A stretch of DNA of 64,000 nucleotides from Rhizophagus irregularis. Taxonomy: Eukaryota > Glomeromycota > Glomeromycetes > Glomerales > Glomeraceae. Below the pieces are notes generated by a model. That model searched no databases. It was not told where the DNA came from and was given only the letters and a program-made list of their open reading frames with translations. The stretch covers positions 3,400,501 through 3,464,500 of the forward strand of contig NC_089444.1 in NCBI RefSeq assembly GCF_026210795.1, read 5' to 3'. Positions 1 to 11,982 of the stretch are shown here, in pieces. The position numbers and the translations under genes are program-made. Position 1 is the first letter of the stretch, and the number at the start of each line of letters is the position of its first letter.

Positions 1-590
1 TAATAAAATGGTGCGAAACTCTCCATTTATTTGTCAAAATGGTGCGTTTCGCACTTTTTTATAATAAAATATTAATAAAATGGTGCGAAACTCTCCATTT
101 ATTTGTCAAAATGGTGCGTTTCGCACTTTTTTATATTAAAATATTAATAAAATGGTGCGAAACTCTCCATTTTTTTGTTAAAATGGTGCGTTTCGCACTT
201 TTTTATATTAAAATATTAATAAAATGGTGCGAAACTCTCCATTTTTTTGTTAAAATGGTGCGTTTCGCACTTTTTTATATTAAAATATTAATAAAATGTG
301 CGAAACTCCCGATTTTTTTGTTAAAATGGTGTGTTTCGCACTTTTCTATTAAATTATTAATAAAATGGTGCGTTTCGCACTTTTTCCATTAAAATATTAA
401 TAAAATGGTACGTTTCGCACTTTTTTATATTAAAATATTAATTAAATGGTGCGAAACTCACCAATTATTTATTAAAATTGTGCGTTTTGCACTTTTTTCT
501 ATTAAAATGTTAATAAAATGGTGCGAAATTCACCATTTTTTGTTAAAGTAGTGCATTTCGCACTTTTTTTTTATTAAAAAATATTAAAAT
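1..590. repeat. 72-bp tandem repeat array
   Basis: About eight head-to-tail copies of a unit of roughly 72 bp. The first copies are nearly exact and the array decays rightward. Each unit contains GGTGCGAAACTC and a short self-complementary core, GTGCGTTTCGCAC. The array reads through as an open frame only because the unit length is a multiple of three, so it is not a gene. It continues off the left edge of the window and may be the subterminal part of an element that truncated the adjacent retrotransposon. Confidence 0.9.
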
Positions 591-902
591 AATGCGAAAT
601 GCATTACTTTTTGTTACTATATACAATTAATTACCAAAATCCGTAATATTGCAAATTTCATAAATATATTACGGACCCATCCTTAATGGTTTTGCGCAAC
701 TTAATTTTTATCAATATTATACAATTGATCAACATATAATGCAATATATTTATAAACTCTACGCAAACGTGATATGTGAGTTATCCCAAAATTGACCGAT
801 CTACGCAAACTCAATTTATGGGTTTAAAAAGTAATTTCATATAAACTCTACGCAAACCCGTTTGTGAGTTATATCAGTATTATTCGGGGTCCTAGCCTAC
901 CT
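591..902. other. Non-coding segment next to the truncated pol
   Basis: No gene seen. The motif CTCTACGCAAAC recurs with variants, and so does a GTGAGTTAT motif. The segment ends at AGCCTACCTCTA, exactly where homology of the retrotransposon pol stops. It is probably the end of another inserted element whose other end lies outside the window. Confidence 0.5.
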
Positions 903-1187
903 CTATGCCCATGGACTCCATGATTTTCTAATTTTTCCCATTTTTAATAACTGTTCAATTTCTTTCTTTATAAACTTTCCTTTTTCTTCAGTCTCCTTAT
1001 ATCTTTTCTGTGCTATTGGTTCCTGACCTTTCCTAATTTCAATTTTATGTTTGACGGTATTTACTTTTCCCAACTTTTCTTCATCATATTCAAATATTTC
1101 TTTGTAACTTTTAATTATCTTTATTATATCATCTTTTCTTTTACCTGTTACTTCTCCCAAATTTATCTTTTTATCAAACTTTTCCAT
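903..1187 (-). pseudogene. Reverse transcriptase N-terminal fragment (Ty3/Gypsy pol)
   Basis: This 94-residue fragment aligns without gaps to the start of the RT ORF of the intact copy at 26044-28377. Shared blocks include FEYDEEKLG, NTVKH, PIAQKRYKET and KKEIEQLLKMGKIR. It ends at SPWA, just before the position where the intact copy continues into its first RT motifs, so no catalytic YxDD is present. The break at 903 coincides with the end of the unrelated repeat-rich segment to the left. It cannot be functional. Confidence 0.85.
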
Positions 1188-1304
1188 TTAATTTCATTTT
1201 CACCATTTTCATTTATCATTTTAAAATTTATTTATTGTTTTATTTCTTATTATTATCTTAACAATTTTACATTTTTGGAACAATTTTAACCCTTTTTATA
1301 TAAT

Positions 1305-1931
1305 TTAATCTTCATTTTCACTAGATATTTCACTATCATCAGATGAACTTTCTTCACTTGAACTCTCATTATCCTTCTGAAACTCATTTTCTCCTACTAC
1401 TTCCTTATTTTCTCTCATTACTTCTTTTATTGTATATAGTCCCTTTCCCTCTTCTTGTTCATAATCAGATTCTTCTGATTCACTTTCATAGTCGGATTCT
1501 TCTGACTCTTCTATTTGTTTAATATACCACACAGGTATATCTATTATTTCTTCATCATTTTCTAATTCTAATATCCTTTCTTTATAGTTAATATTTGCGT
1601 TCCATTTATCTAATAAGTCATTTCCTATAATCATTTCTTTTTGCTTTGAATCTATTACATCTAATGTTACTGGTAATACTAATTCTTTATAAACTTTTAT
1701 TTCTGTATTCACTTTTCCTAATGAAGCAATCTTTCCTCCATCTGCTAATGTACACGTAATATTACTTTTTCCTTTTATTGGTATATCTAACTCTTTTCTT
1801 AATTTCTCTGTTATTACACTTATTGCTGCTCCTGAATCTATTACAACTTCGATTTCCTTATCATTTATTATAAACTGCGTTTTCATTGCCGTCATAACTT
1901 CTTTTTCTCCAATTATTTCGGTCTTTTTCAC
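1305..1931 (-). pseudogene. Retrotransposon aspartic protease (copy 1)
   Basis: A 208-aa frame with the retropepsin active-site motif DSGAA (Asp32) in the context VVIDSGAAISVI, and a downstream IIGNDLL block that matches the second conserved motif of Gypsy proteases. The C-terminal third is a Glu/Ser-rich tail. Its frame extends upstream to an in-frame TGA-CTA at 1946-1941, the same stop context that separates Gag from protease in the intact copy. Gag here runs in a different frame, so an indel in gag has probably broken the gag-pro relationship. The ORF itself has no internal stop, but the element is dead because pol is truncated. Confidence 0.8.
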
Positions 1932-3436
1932 CTCCGAGTGTAGTCACTCTGTTTTATCTCCTTTCTTATCATTTTCTTTATCATTCTTCCTTGTTGTTCC
2001 ACAATATTAAGTAGGTTTCCATAATCTACTGGATCTCTTGAGTTAACTCCTATGATTTTATCTTCCCTTGGTCTACGTTTTCCTCCTACTTTTTTCCATC
2101 TATTTATTCCTTCCATTGTGTCGTAATATTCTCCTCTCTTTTTACTCCATTTATATCTTTTTGGGATATTCGTATTATCTGGTCCTATTGGTCTATTATA
2201 CATTGGTTGTTCATCTCCCACATATTCTTCCATTGGAACTCCTTTTCTATTTCTATATTTATATTCTTCCTTTCCTCTTTCCGCAATTTCTTTATCTAAG
2301 TCTGGTTTTCCAAAGACTTTCCATCCTTGCATAGGGTTTAATCTATTACTCCTTCTTCTTTCTTGTACTGGGTTGTCTTTTTCGTACAAATCACGATTGT
2401 AATTATACAATTGTGGATCATCATATTCATTATTTTTATGGTCATAATCATCATCTGATTCTTCATTTTCGTGGACATAACCTTCTTTATGGTCTTCCAT
2501 ATTTATTAAATTAACTCTTCTCTCATTTCTTCTAATATTATTTCCTAATGGACATCTAGTCGCAAAATGACCTCTTCTATTACACCTAAAACAAATTATT
2601 TCATCGTAGTTGATCGGTGCTCTATTATTTCTTCTGTGATTCAATTGGACTTTATTCCCATTATTATTCAACTCTCTTTCCATATTTCGTACTTGTTTTT
2701 CTAATTTAGCAATTCTCATTTTCTCTAATTTTTCCACTAATTCGTCTTCATAATTCTCATTTAATGGTTTATTATGTCTGACATCTGTTCCAACATTTTG
2801 TTCTTCAACATATCCTTTTTCAATCTCTGGATAAACTCTATCTGGTATATTCCCTGCTTTTCTAAATAATTCATTTCTTGCTTCTTCTTCTCTTCTTGCT
2901 AAATTTATTGCATCATTTAAATTTCCTGGGTTCTGTTTTCTGACTTGGTACCCTACTGTTGCTTCTAGTCCTTCAATATAAAAATCTACTTGATATTCGT
3001 CAGCTAATGCATGACTTCTTGTCGCTATTCTTAATACTTGTCTAAATCTTCTCGTATAATCTTCAACACTTTCATTTATTCCTTGTTTAGTTTTTCTCAA
3101 TTCTAACATTTTTCTTCTTCTAACATCTTCTCTGGTAAATCTTCTTTTAATTCTATGTTTCAAATCATTATCATTATCTGCATCGGCCCAATTAATTAAA
3201 TGACCTGCATCCGCCTCTTTCATTTCATTATACCATTGTGCTGCTGCTCCTCTTAAATGTGCTGCTGCATATGCCGCTTGTCTATGGCTATCAGTTCCTG
3301 CTGCTTTCCCAATTGCCGTAAATGCTACTTTGAATTGTCTAATCCAATCACTAACATCTTCTTCTTCTCTTCCATAAAATAATGGTATATTAATTATTCC
3401 TCCAGCTTCATTTCCTGCATTTTCAATCCTATCTAT
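1928..3436 (-). pseudogene. Gag C-terminal part with CCHC zinc knuckle (copy 1)
   Basis: About 500 residues aligned to residues 640 onward of the intact Gag at 28980-32570. The start matches the DRIxxAG block, followed by DVSDWIRQF, the retrotransposon gag core (AAQWYNE, RRKMLELRKTKQG, VEDYTRRFRQVLR) and a zinc knuckle CFRCNRRGHFATRC at about residues 283-296. The apparent ATG start is an artefact: the frame was continuous with the N-terminal part at 6774-8563 before the TIR element at 3437-6773 inserted. The end overlaps the protease frame by 4 nt. Confidence 0.85.
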
Positions 3437-3499
3437 CATCAGGAAATTTTATAGCGTGAAAAATTGCGTAAGTTTACGATTTTGTAAGTTTACGAAAGT

Positions 3500-3965
3500 T
3501 TATGGTATAATATTTCGAAAAATTTCAAAATATTACGTAAGTTTACAATTTCGTAAGATTTATGTGATATTACGGTTAAAATATTACGTAAGTTTTCAAT
3601 ATCGTAAGATTTACGCAATATTACGGTCAAAATATTCTGCAAATTTACGAAACTGTAAACCTGCGTAATATTACGGTTGAAATATTTCGAAAATTTACGA
3701 AACTGTAAACCTGCGTAATATTACGGTTGAAATATTTCGAAAATTTACAAAACTGTAAACCTGCGTAATATTACGGTTAAAATATTTCGAAAATTTACAA
3801 AACTGTAAACCTGCGTAATATTACGGTTGAAATATTTTGAAAATTTACAAAACTGTAAACCTGCATAATATTACGGTTAAAATATTTCAAAAATTTACGA
3901 AACTGTAAACCTGCGTAATATTACAGTTGAAATATTTCGAAAATTTACGAGATTGTAAACTGCAT
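3500..3965. repeat. 50-bp subterminal tandem repeats
   Basis: Exact 50-bp periodicity from about 3640 (for example CTGCGTAATATTACGGTT at 3661, 3711 and 3761), with looser copies up to the TIR. Probably transposase-binding subterminal repeats of the element at 3437-6773 (inference). Confidence 0.85.
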
Positions 3966-4191
3966 ATGCAGTAGAACGTATACAAGGGGCATGTGATACT
4001 ATTGAATAATCAAAAATAATATAAACACCTTTTCTTTTATATAAACACCTTTTTTTTTAAGTTTGGGAAAGCAAATTTATTTTTATTTACGAATTTTTTA
4101 TTATTTACAATTTTTATGTTAAAAATTAAAGTAAATTCTAATTTTTATTATAACTTAATAAAAAAAATACACATTTGATACTTGTTCGCTA

Positions 4192-4959
4192 CTATTTTAT
4201 AAAATAGTACCTAGGCTGTACGGCGTGGACGTCAGTATCAGTCACAGCCCAAAAAAAACGTGAGTCTCCAGCCGATATTTGGTACGGACTGGGCCTAGCT
4301 ACTCACTTAATAAATAATAAAAAAATAAAAATAATTATCTTCTTCTACGATACGTAGGTAAGTTTCTCCTTGCCCTACGATCATCACGCGTGACTAAAAT
4401 TGATCAAATTTATCAAATTTAAAACATGAACGTAAATATTAATTATAAATTTTATTATAGTATTATTACCCGGCCTCTCCCAAAATCTCGTTCTAAATTC
4501 GTGATAATATCTTGTGCCGGTACGCATCCACAGCCGCCGCCCAGGGTTACCATTACGATAAAGGACATAGTTCTAAATATCAAAATCAGTTTGAATATTC
4601 GGTAAATACATTTAATTTATATGAATGTAATGTTATTTATTTACTTACATGGTAATCCCTGACGAGGTTCCTCCACTTTTGGCTGCACTGTTGCCCGGAA
4701 ACCCTCGTTCGAAATATTCTATTTATTCTGATTCAATTAAATGGATTGGTTAATTTGAATTTAAATTCTTTCTTAAAGAAATTATAGATATTAGTCATAT
4801 GAACCTATTGGCAACAGAGTCCCAAAAATCTTGGCGGCTTCTACCATTAATATTGTGGTAGGCGCGGTTTCTGTCTTAGCGTATGTCAACAAGTTCGTCC
4901 ATCATAGCCCAGTTCCAATGGACGTTATAGTGGGAACGACGACGTGTGTGGCGAGGCAT
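4192..4959 (-). pseudogene. Myb/SANT (trihelix-like) DNA-binding protein, five exons, one premature stop
   Basis: Exons 4959-4805, 4718-4649, 4572-4470, 4393-4354 and 4288-4192 all join in frame at GT..AG introns and give 154 codons. The N-terminal half has the spaced Trp pattern of Myb/SANT-like domains: MMDELVDIR (residues 19-27), FWDSVANR (45-52), then SGQQCSQKWRNLVRDY (59-74), the typical third helix. The C-terminal half is basic (RRARRNLP). Codon 28 is TAA (4878-4876), so this copy is broken. It lies in the centre of the TIR element and was probably carried by it; PIF/Harbinger elements carry a comparable Myb-like second gene, but the AT duplication does not fit that superfamily. The splice model is mine and untested. 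Confidence 0.7.
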
Positions 4960-6280
4960 TATTAGTAATTTGATTTTGGGATGAGTAAAAATTTGAAAGA
5001 AAGTCGTAAAATGTCACTTTAAATAAAATTTGAACAATACCTCTTTGGTTTGATTTTATTTCTCGTTTCAATTAAAATTTAATTTATTAGACTTTTCATC
5101 ATTAAACATATTAATTAAATCTCATGCGGATATGGATTATCTAAATATAAATATCATGATTCTAAATATAAATATAAATCACTTAATTTATTTTAATTTT
5201 TTTTAAAAAAAAATCTTAGTTTGATTTCAATTAAAAATAATTAAAAATCATGTACATGTTTTGGTTATTTAAATATAAATATCAATATATTATATTTAAA
5301 AATAAACCAATTTATTATTAGCACATTCTATTGAATTTTTAAAAAAAAATCATCAATATATTATATTTAAAAATAAAACAATTATATTCTGATTAAATAT
5401 TTTGCGTACATTTCTTAAAAAAATCATAAAAAAAAATCTTGTACGTCGTACATGCAATTACTAAATATCATCCTCTTGTGATAAATAAAAAATTACGCAA
5501 CACAAATTCAACACAAGCTCAACACAAATTTAACAAATTTAACGAAATTTGGCCAAAATTAATAATTTTTTACCAGAATTATCAACACAAATTGAACACA
5601 AATTGAACACAAATTGAACACAAATTTCAGTCACGATTTATTTATGTCACACCCGCTATACGATGTACATTATTTCTGGCCAATCAAAATTAGGCTGATC
5701 CTTGCATGTGATTTAATCATTTAATCATTTAATCATGCACGCGTTTTTGTCTTATTTATTTTTGTTTCTTATTTCTTTATTCTTTTGTTCAATATTTTTA
5801 ATTTTTTTGTCTCTTCTTTCTATTATTTCTTTAATTATATACAATATATTTACATATATTTCATAATTTATTGCTTTGCAGGTATAGAAATATTTGTTTA
5901 TTAATACTAATTATTTTAATATTAACGCTTTTTTTTTACCTCTTTGTTACTTTATGTCGTAATACTAACAATACTATCTACGTTTCCTTTATTTCTTTTT
6001 ACTTGTACTTTAATACTAACGATAATATCCATGTTTCTTTTACTCCTTTTACTGTTTCTTTAACTCTTTTTACCTTAATACTAACAATAATAACAATATT
6101 TCTTTTATCTTTATATCTAATACTAACGTTACTATAGCTGTTTCTCTTCTTTTTACGTCTAATAATATTGTTACTCTACTCTTTCTTTTTTTTACTTTTA
6201 TGTATTCTGTATATATTAATAAATACTTGTAATTTTTTATGATTATATCTAATAAAACATACATTATATAAACTTATAGT
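4960..6280. other. Non-coding interior of the TIR element
   Basis: No convincing gene. It holds AT-rich sequence, a run of short AACACAAATT(T/G)AACACAAAT repeats at about 5500-5625, and a pyrimidine-rich block at 5880-6180 in which TAATACTAAC recurs every 60-70 bp. Short open frames in that block are low-complexity artefacts. Confidence 0.6.
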
Positions 6281-6299
6281 ACAGAAAATGAAGTATTAT

Positions 6300-6760
6300 T
6301 TATCGAAATATTTTGAAATATTACGAAATATTAAGTTGTGTAAAATCACAGAATATTACGAATCGTCAAATTATGGAACATTACGCATCATAGAATTTCG
6401 AAATATTTTAAAAAGTTGCGAAGTATTACGCAGTAAAATTACGGAATATTACGAATCGTAAAATTACGAAGCCTTGCATACAGTAATATTTCAAAATATT
6501 TTAAAAAGTTACAAAATATTACGCTTACGCAAACTTGCGGCGGGTCTGAAAACTTACAAAATATTATGTAAAATTACGAAATATTGCGAACCGCAAAATT
6601 ACGGAATATTACAAATCGTAAAATTACGAAGCTTTGCATATCGTAATATTTCGAAATATTTTAAAAAGTTACAAAATATTACGCTTACGCAAACTTGCGG
6701 CGGGTCTGGAAGCTTACGAAATATTATGATGTGTAAACTTGCGCAACTTTTCGCACTATA
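6300..6760. repeat. 160-bp subterminal repeats, right end of TIR element
   Basis: Two copies of a unit of about 160 bp. The block TTACGCAAACTTGCGGCGGG occurs near 6520 and again near 6680, among many shorter ATATTACGAA/ATCGTAAAATTACG motifs. They resemble the left subterminal repeats in inverted orientation. Confidence 0.8.
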
Positions 6761-6773
6761 TAATTTCCTGATG

Positions 6774-8563
6774 ATTAAGTGTGCTCCTGCCCCTATTGCT
6801 CCATCCAAAGTATTAGGTGGATATCCTAAAGCATTCTTGACTATTCTTTTCATTTGATCTGCAGTCGCCATGTTCAACAATATATTCTCTTGAAATAAAT
6901 CCTGTAAGTTATAATCGGATAGTTCACTTTCTGTATCAGAATTTTCAATATCAGAATCCCTAATATTCAACGAATTATTCGAATCTGAATTTTGACTTAA
7001 GCCAAAACCTTCTGTATTTATAATATTTTCATCATTATTTCCGACTCCATTTTCATCGAAGTCTTCAGAATTTTCTTCCCAAATCTCATATTCTTCTGGA
7101 TCTAATATTTCTCCAATCTTTTCTGAATCATTTGTATCCTCTTCTTCGTTGTTTTCCTCTGTCTCTATTTGTTCTTCTAAATATTTATCTAATATTTCTT
7201 TTATGACTCCCTCCAATTCATTCTTATTTTCTTGGAATAACTTTATAAACTTCCAATTTAAGATTTCTCCATCTGTCATATTTATCATTCGTAATATTTC
7301 TCCTTCTGTTACTTCAACTTCTGCTCCTTCACATATTTTCTGTATTCTTTTTACTCTTAGTTCTTCTTCACTAACATCATTCTCCTCTCTCTCAGAACAA
7401 CTTTTACATATTTCTCCTGTAAATTCTTTATTGTATTTTACTGCTTCCTTCTTCAGTATCATTTTGTTACATAACGGACATTCTATTGTATACATATAAT
7501 GCCATATTCTTAATTCTTCTTCTATTCCTTTGTCATTTAATTCTTCAATAGTTTTGTAAAAACTCATAAATTCTTTAGTTTTTATTATTTCATATTCTAC
7601 TCTAAAATTTATTATTTGTCTTATTTCTTCAATATCAATTTCATAACCATTCTCTAACCAATAATTTCTGTATATTCTTTCTATATGTTCATCTCCTTCA
7701 TTTGAACTTGATTCTCCTAAATCATCTGAACTTTCTAGTTCTCCTACATCACTTTGTTCTTCAACAAAACCTTTTGTTTCTACAATTTTCTCTATTATCT
7801 TATCTGTTAACTCATCGTTCATCCATGGTTTTGGGTATTTATTTCCATGCCACCATTGATATGTTATACTTTTCTGAAACTTCTTGATTTTCTCTCTATT
7901 CTCTTCTTCTACTATATTTTCTTCTAAATGCAATATTTCTTTGAAATATCTCATAGTACCATATCCTTTGTTTTTAATGGTTATCAATTTTATTTCGTCT
8001 AACCATTCTTCAAATTTTGCAAATCTTACATCTAATTCATCATCTTCTATAATATATTTATACATTAACAATTCCCTATTTCCCAATAGATTCTCTTCTG
8101 CTTGATCGTCTAATATATACTCATTATCTTCACTCAATATGTAATGTTCACAGATCACTTTTATCACTGATATAATTCCTATTTTTCTGTAATCTGATTT
8201 ATTTCTATACCTAATTGACCTTACAACTATATCTAACAGTTTTTCTCCTTCTTTCCTTATCCTCTCAAATTCTTTATCTCTTTTCTTCTTACTAGATGGA
8301 TACCTTTCTTCCCCATCCTTTCTTGTTAGTATTATGTATTCCATTAGTTTTACATATGTATTTCTGTTATAACTCATTGCTTCTAATATTACTTTTTGAA
8401 AAATCTTCCAAAATCTTTTAAACCAATCTCCTATCTCCATTTCATCAGTACTATAACATTTTAGGCATGAAGGATCTACTTGATACTCTTCTCTTGATTC
8501 ATTATGTTTCTCTATTTCATGTCTATTCTTAATCTCTTCTAATTCATCATATATATCAGACAT
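6774..8563 (-). pseudogene. Gag N-terminal extension (copy 1)
   Basis: About 597 residues from ATG 8563 are homologous to the first 640 residues of the intact Gag at 28980-32570. Matching landmarks are CLKC near the N-terminus, a CPLC..CKSC zinc-ribbon-like pair, the LSxNSDSNxSLN acidic segment, DYNLQxLFQENI, and NMATADQMKRI aligning with NMANEAQIRRI. The open frame runs on past 6774 into the inserted TIR element, and those extra residues are foreign. The real continuation is at 3436-1928. Confidence 0.85.
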
Positions 8564-8732
8564 TTTAACTTATTTTATTTATTTATTCACTTGTAAAATG
8601 ATTTCATTTTGTATTTTCAATTTATTTATATTTTATTCATATAATTATTCATTTATTATTTCAATCTCTATTTCTTTTATATTTTCATGTTTACAACTTT
8701 CTACTACATTTCTTTATTATATCTTTTATCAC
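8564..8732 (-). other. Leader of copy 1, part nearest gag
   Basis: Pyrimidine-rich sequence (on +) directly upstream of the gag start. It ends in CAC (8730-8732), the target duplication of the CACTA-like element. Confidence 0.6.
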
Positions 8733-8924
8733 CACAGGTCGAACAGATGTCATTGTCGCAAAATTTGCCTGGAATTTTTCTGGCAAATTGAGAATTATCC
8801 CGGTAAATTGAGGTAAATTGTGTTACAATTTTGGGATAATGGAGGTCTTACAATTTGGCAAATTTTGTCAAAATGGCGACAATCCTACACAATTCCTAAT
8901 TCAAATGTTGAGAAATTTTTCAGA

Positions 8925-9735
8925 AATTTTAGTCAAATTTTTAGTAATTTTATGCAAACGTAATGCAAATTGTAGTGAATTTAGTTAAATTTTTAGTAAT
9001 GTTATGTAAACGTAATGTAAATTGTGATGAATTTAGTCAAATTTTTAGTAATGTTATGTAAACGTAATGAAAATTGTAGTGAATTTAGTCAAATTTTTAG
9101 TAATTTTATGTAAACGAAGTGCAAATTGTGGTGAATTTAGTCAAATTTTTAGTAATGTTATGTAAACGAAGTGCAAATTGTAATGAATTTAGGTAAATCT
9201 TTAGTAATTTTATGTAAACGAAGTGCAAATTGTGGTAAATTTAGTTAAATTTTTAGTAATATTATGTAAACGTAATGAAAATTGTGGTGAATTTAGTCAA
9301 ATTTTTAGTAATGTTATGTAAACGTAATGAAAATTGTGGTGAATTTAGTCAAATTTTTAGTAATTTTATGTAAACGAAGTGCAAATTGTGGTGAATTTAG
9401 TCAAATTTTTAGTAATTTTATGTAAATGAAGTGCAAATTGTGGTAAATTTAGTTAAATTTTTAGTAATGTTATGTAAACGTAATGAAAATTGTGGTGAAT
9501 TTAGTCAAATTTTTAGTAATTTTATGTAAATGAAGTGCAAATTGTGGTGAATTTAGTCAAATTTTTAGTAATTTTATGTAAACGAAGTGCAAATTGTGGT
9601 GAATTTAGTCAAATTTTTAGTAATGTTATGTAAACGTAATGAAAATTGTGGTAAATTTAGTCAAATTTTTAGTAATGTTATGTAAACGTAATGCAAATTG
9701 TGGTGAATTTAGGTAAATTTTTAGTAATGACGCCA
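8925..9735. repeat. 52-bp subterminal tandem array
   Basis: About 15 copies of a 52-bp unit containing GTGAATTTAGTCAAATTTTT and GTAATGTTATGTAAACG; GCAAATTG recurs at 9121, 9173 and 9225. Two sub-types alternate (AACGTAATG against AACGAAGTG). This is typical of CACTA subterminal regions, where transposase-binding motifs are reiterated. Confidence 0.9.
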
Positions 9736-9833
9736 AATTTACCAAATTTGAAATAAAATTGTCAAAAATATTACATATATTTTGATATTTATTATATAAT
9801 CCATTAATATCCCTACATATTCTTCCTACACCC

Positions 9834-11982
9834 TTACTGTTCTTTTTCTTTTTCTTTTGAGGTTCTCTTAGAAACATTATCATGAATATGTTCCTGTTCT
9901 TGGGACGATGGTTTGGATGATGATTTTTTATTTGTTTTTTTCGATTGATCACGTATGTTGTCAATAACTTCCTGCAATTCATCAAGTGCTTCGTTGTTTT
10001 TGTTTGTGGATTTTTTATTTTTTGAAATTCTTTTTGATGATTGTGTTTGTTGAGGTGTTTTCCTTTTTAGTAGCGATGATGGGGTTTTTGCGGTGTTAAT
10101 GGTGGGGTTTTGGAGGATTGTTTAGATCGTTTGTTTGATCGTCGTCCCGATGTCTGTGATAATGATGTTTCCTCTTACTCTGGCTCGTTTACCTCATCCT
10201 CACCCTCTTCTTCTTCATCAGATTCAGCATTTATATCTAATTTATCGACATTGATACCTTAAAAGAAAAATTTAAAAAATTTTCTAAAAATTCCGTTCCA
10301 TAAAAAAAAAAAAGAGAACGGTAATACCCAATTACCATAACTTTGTTGACTTTGTTGACTTTGTTCCTCCTCTTCGCTATCCGATTCCAACTCATCATCT
10401 GACTCTTCGTCAATAGATTTATGGACTGAGGGAGATTCTCACTTTCTGTCTTTAAGTGTCCACCAAATTAAATTTGGTGGTGCTTTCTTATTTTTCCAAA
10501 ATTCATCTTTAAGGATACGAGGACGTACTCTCTTATTTTCTGGAAAATATTTTTTCACGTACTCGTCAATTGAATGTAGAAGTTTCATTAACTAAAAATA
10601 AACGTGTATTAGAAATAAATAAACTTCTATTGTTTTTGGGGTTTGGCATTTTTCCAAAATTCGAAAGCATGCAAGGAAATTGATATGTCGAGATTTGGCA
10701 AAACCAGAAGCACCAATCACGTATCGATAAAGACATTTTAGTGTCACTGCGCATAAACATAATGAATTGTCTGACTTACTTCATCAGATCTCCATGATAA
10801 TTTGTAAACAAAAAGGTTTTTGTGGTCTGTGGATGCGTTTGGATCATTCTCCGGATCACTCTCTTCAGGAGAGTGGTATTCGTTCTTGTTTAATATTTCA
10901 TTAATATCCTTGATCCCGCGTTTTTTAAAAGATTTTCGATAATCAGGGTGATTCTTCATGGCTAATGCGCCCTTCATCCTTCGATCCCGTTTCTGAAATT
11001 AAAATAACTATTAGTAATTTTCAATATTACCTAAAAATTTGGAATTTGATTAACTTACTTCTGATAAACGGTTGATTATATGGCTCATTATTTTCTTTTG
11101 TTTTATTTCTGCCTCGTTAAGCTGGCTTTCTTTCCATTTACGTTGGCCATTTTTATGCAAATCCAAGAATACATCCCGAACTATACTTAATGTTGCATGA
11201 ATACCACGTTGTTCAAGAAGTGATTGGATACGGGGGATCAGATCCTTTTCCAATTGTAATGCAATCTCGCCGAACTTCTTCGTATAATCAATGGGAATTG
11301 AATCGATTTTTGCGCTACGAATTAGAATTTTAATTTCGTTCTATAAAATGAAAATTGATAAAATTAATGAGTTTAAACGTCACATAAATAATAAAAATAT
11401 ACCAAAACAAACTTTTATTTCTTTTTGATGCTTCTTATTATATTGTTTTTGTGCTGTCTCTTGCAACGAATGTAGATCTTTTTCAGGGGTATATTCCTCA
11501 TTGTCTTGTTTATCAAGTTCATCTTCGTTATCGTCATCATCATCATCAACCTGAATATATTCTATTTGTCGATTTTGTCGTGAACGTTCTTGTGAGTTCA
11601 GAGAACGCTCCAGCATTTTCGTTATTTGCCCGAACCCAGTGGACATTTGTTCTTGAATTGATGACATTCCCCGTTCAAGTCGTGAAATACGTTCTTAATG
11701 TACAAAAAAAATAGTAATTTTTAAATTAAGTTTGCTATTTAATCAAAATTTCGAATGATCTGCCAAATTATCCGCCAAAATGTAAATTATACCTTCAGTA
11801 TCCAGACTTGATGACCTATTTAATTGATTACGATTGTGTATTTGGTCGATGGATTCGGCTGAATTTAAGTGTGATAAAGAGCGAACTGTCCAAATGCCCT
11901 GTCCATCACGAGAAGCGTCGATAGATAAAGGAGAATGTAGTGTACGAGTACGACGCATTAACAAACTTCTTTTTTTGGTCAT
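9834..11982 (-). pseudogene. CACTA accessory gene, multi-exon, coiled-coil/acidic protein
   Basis: Exons I can join in frame are 11982-11793, 11693-11413, 11340-11059 and 10992-10780 (introns GT..AG, one with GTTTGT). They give an N-terminal basic/Ser-rich stretch, a putative coiled coil (ISRLERGMSSIQEQM), an Asp-rich run and a Lys-rich helical part. Further coding-like exons follow at about 10746-10640, 10590-10335 and 10260-9834, ending in a Lys/Gln-rich tail with a TAA at 9836-9834. These later junctions do not resolve cleanly, and there is an in-frame TGA (10441-10439) and a TAA near 10170, so I call it broken. It diverges from the transposase across a shared intergenic region, a position comparable to the second gene of CACTA elements. 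No family recognised. Confidence 0.6.

Larger units (their letters stand above)
3437..6773. mobile_element. 3.3-kb TIR DNA transposon inserted in gag
   Basis: The ends form a terminal inverted repeat of about 40 bp. The left begins CATCAGGAAATTTTATAG, and the right, reverse complemented, begins CATCAGGAAATTATATAG; similarity continues through TTGCG(T/C)AAGTTTAC. An AT dinucleotide flanks both ends (3435-3436 and 6774-6775). Removing the element plus one AT restores an uninterrupted gag frame of the length seen in the intact copy. Both ends carry subterminal repeats. The only coding content found is a decayed Myb/SANT-type gene, so the element is non-autonomous or has lost its transposase. The superfamily is undetermined. 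Confidence 0.85.

Noticed and set aside
39-392. Open frame of 117 codons over the left array
   Set aside because: It is a translation of the 72-bp tandem repeat; unit length divisible by three keeps the frame open.
1-590. CRISPR-like array
   Set aside because: Repeats are contiguous with no unique spacers, and the organism is eukaryotic.
5871-6264. Overlapping Leu/Ile/Thr-rich frames inside the TIR element
   Set aside because: Pyrimidine-rich tandem-like sequence with no start context or family pattern.
3437-6773. PIF/Harbinger assignment of the TIR element
   Set aside because: A Myb-like gene fits, but the target duplication read from gag is AT rather than TWA and no Harbinger transposase is present.
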